Source of the DNA: an uncultured Anaeroplasmataceae bacterium
GTDB taxonomy: Bacteria > Bacillota_I > Bacilli_A > Acholeplasmatales > Anaeroplasmataceae
Direction of reading: 5' to 3'
NCBI GenBank assembly: GCA_934229785.1
Contig: CAKQEA010000033.1
Coordinates: 1 to 18,677 of the forward strand
Length of the DNA stretch: 18,677 nt
Shown: in pieces, positions 8,377 to 16,143 of the stretch
How positions within the stretch are numbered: position 1 is the stretch's first letter
Layout: each line of letters begins with the position of its first letter
Position numbers and translations under genes: made by a program
The notes under the pieces: model-generated
Told to the model about the DNA's origin: nothing
The model's database searches: none
What the model saw: the letters and a program-made list of their open reading frames with translations, nothing else

Positions 8377-8420
8377 AAAATTACCTCCTAAAGCATTTTT
8401 TTACCAAAATACTCAAGAAA

Positions 8421-8464
8421 GGGCGCGATAAGAGGGCTATTAGTATAGCCCTCTTTCCGCGCTT
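8421..8464 (-). other. Long hairpin between ATPase and initiator genes: terminator, packaging signal or origin candidate
   Basis: In the 150-base gap between the ATPase stop and the initiator start lies an 11-base perfect stem (8430-8440 with 8445-8455) closed by a TAGT loop. It is extended beyond a 2x2 internal loop by GCGCG at 8423-8427 pairing with CGCGC at 8458-8462 and two G-U pairs. It is by far the most GC-rich structure in the block. On the minus strand it is followed by TTTCTTGAGTATTTT, so it may terminate the morphogenesis transcript. Filamentous phages also need a hairpin packaging signal and a nick-site hairpin near the initiator, and relaxase origins lie in the same place, so those roles are equally possible. 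Confidence 0.6.
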
Positions 8465-8526
8465 CCTTCCTTTCTTTTAGTGTATTTTTTGGATTAAAAA
8501 GAGTGCTATTTAATGTATGTAATGTT

Positions 8527-10416
8527 TTATTCTGTGTCATTTTGTGAGTAGCTTATAAATGAATCATAGGCTCTGGAATGACATTTTTTTAGTTCATCTA
8601 TTGATGGGGTAAGTGATTTAAATTTGTCTAAATCTTTAAATTCAAAGTTATGCTTCTCATTATAGGCAAATGATAAGAAGGTTGAATCGTAGAGCTTTTT
8701 ATTTTTATATTCTAAATCTCTTAAATTGATATATAAATCTTTAGGCTTTGCGTTTTCACCATCATCATTTGACAGAATGACATTGATTTTAAAGTAGTAA
8801 AATTGTTCAAACCACTTATTTATTTTGCCTAGGGTATATGACATATTTCTTAATATGGCATAAAGCAATGTTATGTCATTTCTTTTGAAGTTTGATAGAG
8901 CGTTTCTTGATGAGGCTCTTGCTAGCTTCTTTTTATTTTTTTCATATTTTGATATGAGTAATAATATAAATTTATTTAAGGCTTTTACTGGTAAATAGTA
9001 AATGAATAATAAGAATGGGTATTTCTTTTTTCTTTTCTTTAAGGTTATAAAGTATTCAGCATTTCCTCTGATTCTAAGGGGTACTTGGTCCTTTAGCTGG
9101 TAATCTACAAAGAGCTTTACGTTTCTTTTTAGATCATGTGATACTGTTGAAAAGAATATATGAGCACCTTCCTCTCCTACTTCCTTCTTATTATCATGGG
9201 AGTTATATTCCTTATCAAATTCAGAAATGGATATAACAATATATTCTTCTAAAGGGTAGATATCTGTTGGTATATTTTTTCTCATATATTTAAAATCCCA
9301 GATTTTTGAATTATCATCAAAGATTGGATCATATATAGTAAAGTTAGAAATAATAAATGATTGCCTAAAGTAGAGCTTTTTATACCAATTGATATATTCT
9401 TTAAAGAAGCCTTCCTCATAATTTTTATAGTCAGCTCTTATTTTAGCAAAATTGACGTATTTATATTTTTGTTCAAATTCGAGCATTTTACGTTCTAGCT
9501 CATCAATGAAGTTTTCTTCTGAGGCTAGGGATAAGGATACATTTAATAGTGTTTTTCCTGTGCCTGGTGGTCCATTGATGAAGGTTGTTTGAGTTAAATC
9601 AACTTTCACAAATTCTTTTAGGCGTTTATGGTTCTTTCTTAACTTATAATTAGCCTTAGAAATAGCTTTAAAGAATAGTGCTACAAGAAGTAAGGGTATT
9701 AATATCCAAAGTGGAATATATTTTAATTTTGGATAGGTAAATGTGAATATTGCCTGCAAAATTGAAAATACTAGTAGGTAGGTTTCTAGATTTATCATTC
9801 TAATAATATAGGTGATAAAGAAGATTAATACTTCTACAAGTATTTTGTATAAAATACCATTTGAAAGTAGATATAATATGATTATTAAGGCTAGCTTTCT
9901 TCTTTCTTGATATATATAATTTTTAAGCTTTTTTAAGCCCTTTTTGATTAGTTCTTTTAGCTTATCTATTGATTTTATGATTAATAGATAAAGTCTTGCA
10001 GGAGGGCTTGTTTTAAGTGTAAGATTCGTTCCTGTAATAGTTTCATGGAAGAATATATAGGCAAGTATGATTATATTTAAGCCATAATTACAAAAGTAGA
10101 TTAAGAGATTTGATGTAAAATCTAAGAGATTTAAGAGTGTTTCTCCTAATAGTTCTCCAAATGGCTTTTGGGTTACATCTGTAATATTATCTATTACACC
10201 ACCTATAGCATCTTCTATTTCTTTTATTGATTCATCATAGATAAAGCTTCTTTTAGAATTATATTTTTCGATAAAATTCTTTAAATTATGAATATCTAGG
10301 ATATCAGCTAAACGCTTGGTTGTATCTATAAATGAGGTATAGTTAAGATACACTAGGAATAAGAATATTCCTATTCCTAATGTAATTAGGGTTATTTTGA
10401 TTATCTTTTTAGCCAT
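8527..10416 (-). CDS. Zot/pI-like membrane-bound morphogenesis ATPase
   Basis: This 629-residue membrane protein carries a P-loop ATPase. About five hydrophobic segments occupy the N-terminal part (near 5-24, 103-122, 174-200, 207-222 and 228-249). The ATPase domain follows, with Walker A GPPGTGKT at 272-279, a Walker B-like hydrophobic strand ending in SEFD near 384-391, and a segment SHDLKRNVKLFVDYQ at 416-430 followed by PLRIRGNAEYF at 436-446. This closely resembles the late motif of Zot proteins, where a bulky S/T-H-R/D-type turn leads to a strand ending in Q and then an R-x-x-x-E element. A further hydrophobic stretch lies near 457-478. Zot/pI ATPases drive extrusion of filamentous phage through the envelope. 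Classic Zot has the ATPase first and one membrane segment after it, so this layout is reversed. The start overlaps the preceding 269-residue gene by 16 bases, and no strong ribosome binding site is seen, suggesting coupling. Confidence 0.72.
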   Translation of the reverse strand: MAKKIIKITLITLGIGIFLFLVYLNYTSFIDTTKRLADILDIHNLKNFIEKYNSKRSFIYDESIKEIEDAIGGVIDNITDVTQKPFGELLGETLLNLLDFTSNLLIYFCNYGLNIIILAYIFFHETITGTNLTLKTSPPARLYLLIIKSIDKLKELIKKGLKKLKNYIYQERRKLALIIILYLLSNGILYKILVEVLIFFITYIIRMINLETYLLVFSILQAIFTFTYPKLKYIPLWILIPLLLVALFFKAISKANYKLRKNHKRLKEFVKVDLTQTTFINGPPGTGKTLLNVSLSLASEENFIDELERKMLEFEQKYKYVNFAKIRADYKNYEEGFFKEYINWYKKLYFRQSFIISNFTIYDPIFDDNSKIWDFKYMRKNIPTDIYPLEEYIVISISEFDKEYNSHDNKKEVGEEGAHIFFSTVSHDLKRNVKLFVDYQLKDQVPLRIRGNAEYFITLKKRKKKYPFLLFIYYLPVKALNKFILLLISKYEKNKKKLARASSRNALSNFKRNDITLLYAILRNMSYTLGKINKWFEQFYYFKINVILSNDDGENAKPKDLYINLRDLEYKNKKLYDSTFLSFAYNEKHNFEFKDLDKFKSLTPSIDELKKCHSRAYDSFISYSQNDTE

Positions 10417-11210
10417 TTGATTATCATTCTAATTAGCTTATATAGGTAAAATAATAGGACAAGGCCTAGGACTCCACCTACTGAAATTAACACAATCATA
10501 ACAGGGTCAGCTTTGGAATTATTGGTGTTATTATTATTTCCACCTTCACCAGTTCCACCTTGGTTATTTGAACCACTATTGGAGCCGCCTGTGTTTGTTC
10601 CACTGCTTGAGCCACTATTATTTGAGCTTCCATTGTTACTTGAGTTTGATGCCATTTTTGCAACATATCTTAAGACAAATTCTTTGGTATTTCCTGCCTG
10701 GTAGGATGACTCTAAATAGGTATCTGTTCCATTTACTGGAGCTTTATATTCAGGGAAACGGATATTTGTCCAAAATGAACGCCAAGCCTCATCTAGGCAA
10801 TCATTTAGGGTTTTATTGTCATTTAGCTTTTTAGCTACTAGTGCTTGATAGTGAACGTCAATATTTTCAGCCTCAATATAGCTTCCACATTTACTTTCTA
10901 TTTTTTTAATATATGTAAATGCTGTAAATGTTTCACCATTGGGGTATTTTCCTTTAAAGGTATATTCATTTTCTGCATTCGTAGGAATTACATCAAAGGT
11001 GAATGATTCACTTGAGGGAAATCCATCTTTGATAAGAATATAGGGCTTGATTAATTCAAAGCCTTCTTCTACATTCATATCAGTAGTAAATATAAAGTTG
11101 GTTGCGATATCATAGGTTTCACTTGCAGCATAGGTATTTACATTTGCTAAAATAATGGTTAAAAGAAATAAGGAAAATACGGATAATATTTTTAATATTG
11201 TCTTTTTCAT
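10401..11210 (-). CDS. Secreted, C-terminally anchored protein with Gly/Ser/Asn linker (pIII-like architecture)
   Basis: The 269-residue product has a signal peptide (about 1-29, ending ANVNTYA), an ectodomain of about 160 residues with two cysteines, a low-complexity Ser/Gly/Asn-rich linker at roughly 190-232, one membrane segment at about 237-255 and a short basic tail YKLIRMIIKWLKR. There is no LPxTG sorting motif, so it stays membrane-held until assembled or released. Signal peptide, flexible glycine-rich linker and C-terminal anchor next to the Zot-like gene is the layout of the filamentous-phage adsorption protein pIII (compare CTXphi and Ff phages), though I see no sequence similarity to pIII itself. 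The start has an AGGAGG site. Its tail closely matches that of the 1064-residue protein, implying a shared partner or assembly route. Confidence 0.72.
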   Translation of the reverse strand: MKKTILKILSVFSLFLLTIILANVNTYAASETYDIATNFIFTTDMNVEEGFELIKPYILIKDGFPSSESFTFDVIPTNAENEYTFKGKYPNGETFTAFTYIKKIESKCGSYIEAENIDVHYQALVAKKLNDNKTLNDCLDEAWRSFWTNIRFPEYKAPVNGTDTYLESSYQAGNTKEFVLRYVAKMASNSSNNGSSNNSGSSSGTNTGGSNSGSNNQGGTGEGGNNNNTNNSKADPVMIVLISVGGVLGLVLLFYLYKLIRMIIKWLKR

Positions 11211-11235
11211 TTTGTCCTCCTTTTTAAAAAGCTGT

Positions 11236-11257
11236 GGAAGTAAGGATTCTTACCTCC
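11236..11257 (-). terminator. Possible attenuator or leaky terminator between two surface-protein genes
   Basis: In the 56-base gap between the 1064- and 269-residue genes, the minus strand can form a 9-base stem (GGAGGTAAG with CTTACTTCC, one G-U pair) around AATC, followed after five bases by TTTTT. It could reduce expression of the downstream genes, as the weak terminator ahead of gene III does in Ff phages. The T-tract is short and displaced, so termination would be partial. Confidence 0.45.
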
Positions 11258-11266
11258 CCATCCTTA

Positions 11267-14200
11267 TTACTTTCTAAACCATTTAATGATTTTATTTAAT
11301 AGCTTATAAGCACCATAAATTAAAAGTAGTCCAAATACTGAGCCTAGAGTAATTGTTAAAATTCTGAAGATGTTATTTTCTTCATATTTCGCTTTTAGGT
11401 TGTCAAAGAAATTATTAAATTTTTCTTTGAAAGTTTCGCCCATAGCTTCTTTACCATCAACAGTTACTTTATTTGTTTTTACTACGTGGTCTAATGAATT
11501 TACTTCTACATTGTAGTCATAGCTCCAATAGGATCCATTTCCTATTTGATATACTCCTTCTAGAGTTACCTCTTGGTTTTTAGTAAAATTAACATTAGTA
11601 TCATCCTTGAATTCACCAATAATATGTCTAAACTGGAATAGTACATCCTTCATTACATCATTTAATGTATATTTTGGAGACTCATTTAGCTTATCAATAA
11701 AGACATAGGCTGTATCAAAGTCAAAGACTCTTGCGAAGATATATTTGTAATCAGACTCAACCTCTGTAAGCTCAACATAGCCTTTTAATTCTTCACCATT
11801 TACTTTAATTAAATAATCAACAAAGTTTGAGTTTTCTTTGGTTTTAAATTCAATATCATAATCAGTAACTTTTTCACCATCATGTAAAAGGATATTTCTT
11901 GAAACTGCACGAAGGGCTTCTTCTTTTGAATAGCCTTTCGTATAGTAGATTTTTGTTGTTACAACATAGCCTTTTTTAACACTTGATTGGTCTACTGGTT
12001 TGGTTTCTGATGAATATTTAATATTATAGTTGGAATTTATAACAGTAAGTGAACCACCACTATAGCTTCCTTTATATTCTCCATTTGTCAATATCGTTCC
12101 ATTAATTGTTACACCAGTTGAATCTATATTTTGGCTTACTAGGAATTCCTCTATTCCTGCAATTAGCTCTTCTTTGGTATAATTATCAGCTCCATAATAC
12201 TCTATAGTTATAGAACCGTCCTCAAATACGATAATTCCTAAATTTAAAGAATTTTTAATAATTGAGACATCTATATCCTTAAAGTAAGTATCTTTTTCTG
12301 TTATATTTCCAGAAATACCTATTTGATAATCCTTAGTATTATCATGCTTGTTATAACCAATTGCTGGCAGGAATTGTCTTTTTTGTCCATTATAGGTTAA
12401 AAGATCCATATCAATATTGGTAAATAGATTTTTAGCATCAATAGTACTTGTAGTGTAGATGTGCTTAATTTCCTTCATCTCAAAGCCTTCTGTATCAACA
12501 CCATTGGTATCTTCCTTTGGTGTATCAGGTGTTTCTCCTGGAGTTGGGGTAGTTGAGGTGAAATTATCCGTTAGAGCGATTACTCTAACCTTACCTGAGC
12601 TTCCTGATGCCTTATATGTATTTCCACAGTTAAAGGTTGATGAGGTTGTATCTAGAATTTCTGATACTTGATATTCAACCTGGGTTTCACTTAAATAATT
12701 TTCCATTAATGGAGTTACAAGTGAGGCTAGATTATTCTTAGAAGTAGTTAGATTTGTAAGGACTGTAATGTTCTTAGCTTCATCTAATAAATAGGCACAA
12801 GATGAGGTAAACGTCAAACGTTTGACGTTAAGTGATACTTCCTTGGTTGTTTCATCTGGAAATTGGACATTAAATGTAACAGTGCCTTCACCATTTTCAT
12901 CAATGTTTGATGTTTGGATGCTTCCCAAATTAAAGTCTTTTGGGTCACAGGTTGCGTTATGATTTAATATCATATAATCCTTTAATAGCCCAAGTACCTT
13001 TGTAATATCCATATCATTACCTAATAGTAGAGTTTGCATATCTCTTAATGAATAATCATCATAATCATATTCATCAAGTTGTGGCAGCTCATATAATTTG
13101 GTTATTTCATCAACTGGCATTCCATCATAGGTTATTCCTAGGGTCTTTAATCTGCTCAATTGATTTAAGGCTTGTTCAATTGATAAATTTCCATCCTTAA
13201 CATAGATAGTCTCATCATTATTTTTAAATGAATTTAGAGGTGCTACATATTTTGAAGCATCATAATACTCAATAAGTGGTGATAGATCACTTCTTGAGGT
13301 TAAGTTATAAAATTCATCTTCTTTTCCTTCAGGAAGATATATCTTTTTTAGCTTAGATGATGCTGAATCATATAAAGCTGTACCAACCTTTATTACTGAA
13401 TTATCTGCTGGTAAAAATCTAATCGCTTCAACCTCACTAAAGGCTGAAATATCAATTGATTTATTATTAATGGTTGGAAATACTACTTCCTTAGCTTTGG
13501 CATTTCTAACTCCATAGCTTATTACATTTGGTAGGTATAACGTTCCAAATTCATTTTGAACAGAACTGAAAAATGAACTTGCTGTATAGCCTTCACCATT
13601 AAAGTCAATTACTCTTTCATCAAGTGATATTAATGATTGAGTGAATTGATTTTTTGATGTTATTTCAGCAGTACCTGCGGTAAATTTTACCTCACAACCA
13701 AAATATTTACCTTCTAGCGTGAAATCATCACAAGGATAGAATACTTGTTTAGGGTATTTAAGGTCTTCATCAAAATATCCATAAAGCGCAATTTCTTCGC
13801 CTTGTAAATTTGTATATCTTTTGCCTACGAATGAAGTTATATTTGATGAAGCATAGATTTTATAAAAGTCGTTATAATATATTTCCTTTAATTTAGATGA
13901 AGCTAATTTTGATGTGAAATCAGTTGATGAGATAGAGCTATGGGTTTGAACATAGGTATTGCATATATAAAGCTTTTCAAATGGCATTGTGCCTAGTGCT
14001 TCACCTATTGCTAAATCTCCTGAAATATATAGGTTTGTGCCCTTTGGAAGTGTTGACAAAATTGGTACAAACTTTGATATGTCATTTGCAACTACTACTA
14101 CATCCTCTAGGGCAGTATAGCGTGTCCAATCTATTTCATTATAACTTACTAGACCATTTCCAAGGGAAGCATATAGGAATAATTCTGTAACTGATTCTGG

Positions 14201-14461
14201 ATTTGAAGCAATTGAGGCTGTCATTTCTTTATCACTTGATACGTTATAGCTTAGTCCCCCATATTCTATGGTTTTATTTGCCCAAGAATTAGGAACACGT
14301 CTGATATAATTAGTTGTAGATTCATTTTCTACATTGTTTGCAAGTCTTACGTTTTGGATTGTAGGATTTGCGTAGGTATTGGTTGTATTAATTACAGCTC
14401 CACCAAGGGTTGCACAAATAGCAGCCGCTGATAAAACCATAAGTAATCTTTTTCTTTTCAT
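11267..14461 (-). CDS. Giant secreted and membrane-anchored surface protein with leucine-rich-repeat-like region
   Basis: The 1064-residue product has a signal peptide (about 1-31, ending TNTYA) and a long ectodomain. Residues about 85-400 contain irregular short repeats with patterns such as FEKLYICNTY, LKEIYYNDFY and LKKIYLPEGK, reminiscent of BspA-type leucine-rich repeats. A Thr/Pro-rich linker (TPTPGETPDTP) lies near 640-660, followed by beta-rich segments. The protein ends in one membrane helix at about 1034-1052 and the tail YKLLNKIIKWFRK. That tail is nearly the same as in the neighbouring 269-residue protein, and there is no LPxTG motif. A good GGAGG site lies within the end of the 48-residue gene just upstream. 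It is probably a receptor-binding or adhesion protein of the phage-like particle or a surface protein expressed by the prophage. No named family is assigned. Confidence 0.75.
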   Translation of the reverse strand: MKRKRLLMVLSAAAICATLGGAVINTTNTYANPTIQNVRLANNVENESTTNYIRRVPNSWANKTIEYGGLSYNVSSDKEMTASIASNPESVTELFLYASLGNGLVSYNEIDWTRYTALEDVVVVANDISKFVPILSTLPKGTNLYISGDLAIGEALGTMPFEKLYICNTYVQTHSSISSTDFTSKLASSKLKEIYYNDFYKIYASSNITSFVGKRYTNLQGEEIALYGYFDEDLKYPKQVFYPCDDFTLEGKYFGCEVKFTAGTAEITSKNQFTQSLISLDERVIDFNGEGYTASSFFSSVQNEFGTLYLPNVISYGVRNAKAKEVVFPTINNKSIDISAFSEVEAIRFLPADNSVIKVGTALYDSASSKLKKIYLPEGKEDEFYNLTSRSDLSPLIEYYDASKYVAPLNSFKNNDETIYVKDGNLSIEQALNQLSRLKTLGITYDGMPVDEITKLYELPQLDEYDYDDYSLRDMQTLLLGNDMDITKVLGLLKDYMILNHNATCDPKDFNLGSIQTSNIDENGEGTVTFNVQFPDETTKEVSLNVKRLTFTSSCAYLLDEAKNITVLTNLTTSKNNLASLVTPLMENYLSETQVEYQVSEILDTTSSTFNCGNTYKASGSSGKVRVIALTDNFTSTTPTPGETPDTPKEDTNGVDTEGFEMKEIKHIYTTSTIDAKNLFTNIDMDLLTYNGQKRQFLPAIGYNKHDNTKDYQIGISGNITEKDTYFKDIDVSIIKNSLNLGIIVFEDGSITIEYYGADNYTKEELIAGIEEFLVSQNIDSTGVTINGTILTNGEYKGSYSGGSLTVINSNYNIKYSSETKPVDQSSVKKGYVVTTKIYYTKGYSKEEALRAVSRNILLHDGEKVTDYDIEFKTKENSNFVDYLIKVNGEELKGYVELTEVESDYKYIFARVFDFDTAYVFIDKLNESPKYTLNDVMKDVLFQFRHIIGEFKDDTNVNFTKNQEVTLEGVYQIGNGSYWSYDYNVEVNSLDHVVKTNKVTVDGKEAMGETFKEKFNNFFDNLKAKYEENNIFRILTITLGSVFGLLLIYGAYKLLNKIIKWFRK

Positions 14462-14464
14462 ATA

Positions 14465-14611
14465 TTAAAATCCTCCGATATAAATATTTTGTGTTACTAG
14501 TAATAGTGCTCCACAAATTAGGTACATTATTACAAATAGTAGCATTAGACTCATAAATAAGAAGGCTAATGCCACAAACAGGTTACCTAAGAAATCTAGG
14601 ACTTTTTTCAC
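14465..14611 (-). CDS. Small hydrophobic protein (48 residues), candidate minor coat protein
   Basis: The ORF starts with GTG at 14611, overlapping the TGA stop of the 446-residue gene by four bases (GTGA), and has an AAAGGA site about ten bases upstream. The product begins MKKVLDFLGN, then a nearly unbroken hydrophobic stretch covers about residues 11-40, and it ends NIYIGGF. It would lie in the membrane as one long or two short helices. Its last codons carry the GGAGG used by the next gene. Size, hydrophobicity and place beside surface-protein genes fit a filamentous-phage minor or major coat protein, but the sequence is not recognisable and the role is inferred. Confidence 0.68.
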   Translation of the reverse strand: MKKVLDFLGNLFVALAFLFMSLMLLFVIMYLICGALLLVTQNIYIGGF

Positions 14612-15948
14612 GAGTCATCATCCTTTCTTTCTTTTTCATTTGGGCCTATAATCGCTTTTATTATTTTTATAAATCTAATAATTAAGGCGATTAAGAAGAT
14701 TCCTCCTACTGTTGAAGCTATTACAATTAAAATGATTTTATAAGCATTTAGCTTATCTTTAGCTTTTCTAAAGAAATCATCGATTAGCTTTTTAAAATCA
14801 TAATATGGTGAATCGGTATCTAGGATTAAATCAGGGTCTAATATGAATAGGGTATCGCCTTCGATGGTGTCCATCTTGATTGGTACATCGTAGGTTTTAC
14901 CGTCTATTACATAGTTCATTCTGATAATTTGAAATTCTGATACTCTTCTATAATCAGCTTCATAGTACTCTTTTCCTACAAAGATATTCCAAGCTTCATC
15001 ATCATAATTTAGATGAAGACGATATTTATAATTGATGGCTGAGCTTTTAGTAGATTGGTAAGAGCCTTCCTTAAAGCCTTGAAATTGAAATAGTCCAAAG
15101 ATTCCCCCTGATATTCTTTTAGTAGTTAGGGATTTGGTTATTTGATGCTCATCATTTGGTAGGAAAAATTGATACCAAGGTTTATCTTCATTTAAAACCT
15201 TATATGCTACATCGACACGATAAATCTTATCTATTTTAAGTGTTGTATTAAAATAGGCGAAATGTCCATATCCACCATATTTGATTAAATCAAAATAGCT
15301 TTGTACCTCACAGTCTTTGATTATTTCATAGCCATGTGTGCATAGCTGCATGGAATTTTTACCATTATTTTCTGGTTCCATTCCCAAGTCAAAGGTGATT
15401 GATTCACTAATTTGGCCGATAGCTTTATTTGTACCCTCATAGCCATATTTGATATTAGTGAAGTTATAGGTTCTTTTTAATCTTATACCAAAATTTTGAC
15501 CGTCTTTAATTCCACCTATTGGTGTCATATAAAGAGTTAAATTATAGTTAGGATATTGTTTATAAAGTGATGGTAGCCAATTTCCTTCCTTGTTATTCAT
15601 TTGTGTGGTATTTGAATATAGGGAGTAAGTACTTCCTGATTCTTTAAACTGTAAAATGGTATTTGAGGTATTAGTGTAATATTGACTAATCCAGCATAGG
15701 TATAAATAACCATCTGTTGATTTACCATTTACGAATGAATCCCAATATAAGCCTAAGTATTTATTTGGCTCAAGATATTCAATATCAATATCTAGGTGGT
15801 CTAGTATCATTTTCCAAGATTCATCTTCTGAGGCTGTAGCCTGTGTTGAAACTTCTTCATCTATTTCTTTAGCACTTACATTAGTTGATACTAAAGCACA
15901 TAATAAGAAGGCTACCGTAAATGAAAAGAATATTTTTAAATACTTCAT
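14608..15948 (-). CDS. Secreted, C-terminally anchored 446-residue protein, candidate phage surface protein
   Basis: The product has a signal peptide (about 1-26, ending NVSA), a tyrosine- and aromatic-rich ectodomain of about 370 residues probably dominated by beta structure, one membrane helix at about 405-424 and a tail ending in the charged stretch EKERKDDDS. It lacks an LPxTG motif. The topology matches the other two anchored proteins of this block, but the C-terminal tail differs in lacking the IIKW element. The start has an AAGGAGGAAT site that lies in the last codons of the 57-residue gene, and the stop overlaps the GTG start of the 48-residue gene. No family is recognised. It is likely part of the coat or adsorption apparatus, by context. 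Confidence 0.72.
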   Translation of the reverse strand: MKYLKIFFSFTVAFLLCALVSTNVSAKEIDEEVSTQATASEDESWKMILDHLDIDIEYLEPNKYLGLYWDSFVNGKSTDGYLYLCWISQYYTNTSNTILQFKESGSTYSLYSNTTQMNNKEGNWLPSLYKQYPNYNLTLYMTPIGGIKDGQNFGIRLKRTYNFTNIKYGYEGTNKAIGQISESITFDLGMEPENNGKNSMQLCTHGYEIIKDCEVQSYFDLIKYGGYGHFAYFNTTLKIDKIYRVDVAYKVLNEDKPWYQFFLPNDEHQITKSLTTKRISGGIFGLFQFQGFKEGSYQSTKSSAINYKYRLHLNYDDEAWNIFVGKEYYEADYRRVSEFQIIRMNYVIDGKTYDVPIKMDTIEGDTLFILDPDLILDTDSPYYDFKKLIDDFFRKAKDKLNAYKIILIVIASTVGGIFLIALIIRFIKIIKAIIGPNEKERKDDDS

Positions 15949-15949
15949 A

Positions 15950-16123
15950 TTATTCCTCCTTAGCTACTTTTTTGATTGAAAATATTGTTAGGAATAGTGA
16001 CCCTAAGATTAGAGTCACCTTCCAACATTTACAAAATAGCCATTTTAGGACCGACCATAATATTTGTATCGCATTTAATATGGCCTTTCCAAAATTTGCA
16101 AAAAATGCTAGTATAGTTGCCAT
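15950..16123 (-). CDS. Small hydrophobic protein (57 residues), candidate coat protein
   Basis: The ORF starts with ATG at 16123 behind an AAAAGGAG site and ends one base before the next start codon (TAATATG). The product has an amphipathic N-terminal helix (about 3-23), a Trp-rich middle with a CKCWK cluster at 31-35, a hydrophobic helix at about 36-50 and a charged end KKVAKEE. It has no clear cleavable signal peptide. Proteins of this size with one membrane helix and basic residues facing one side are what filamentous-phage major coat proteins look like, and its gene stands near the 5' end of the morphogenesis operon. The identity remains unproven. Confidence 0.68.
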   Translation of the reverse strand: MATILAFFANFGKAILNAIQILWSVLKWLFCKCWKVTLILGSLFLTIFSIKKVAKEE

Positions 16124-16143
16124 ATTAAGCTCCTTTTATGAAA

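Noticed and set aside
10513..10834. Plus-strand ORFs rich in Leu, Pro and Val opposite the 269-residue gene
   Set aside because: They are the antisense reading of the Gly/Ser/Asn linker codons, which gives Pro/Leu/Val-rich shadows.
7252..11210. Interpretation as a Tn916/ICEBs1-like conjugative element because of the MobT-type initiator
   Set aside because: There is no FtsK-type coupling protein, conjugation ATPase, integrase or excisionase, and the P-loop protein has Zot-like late motifs. Kept only as an alternative.
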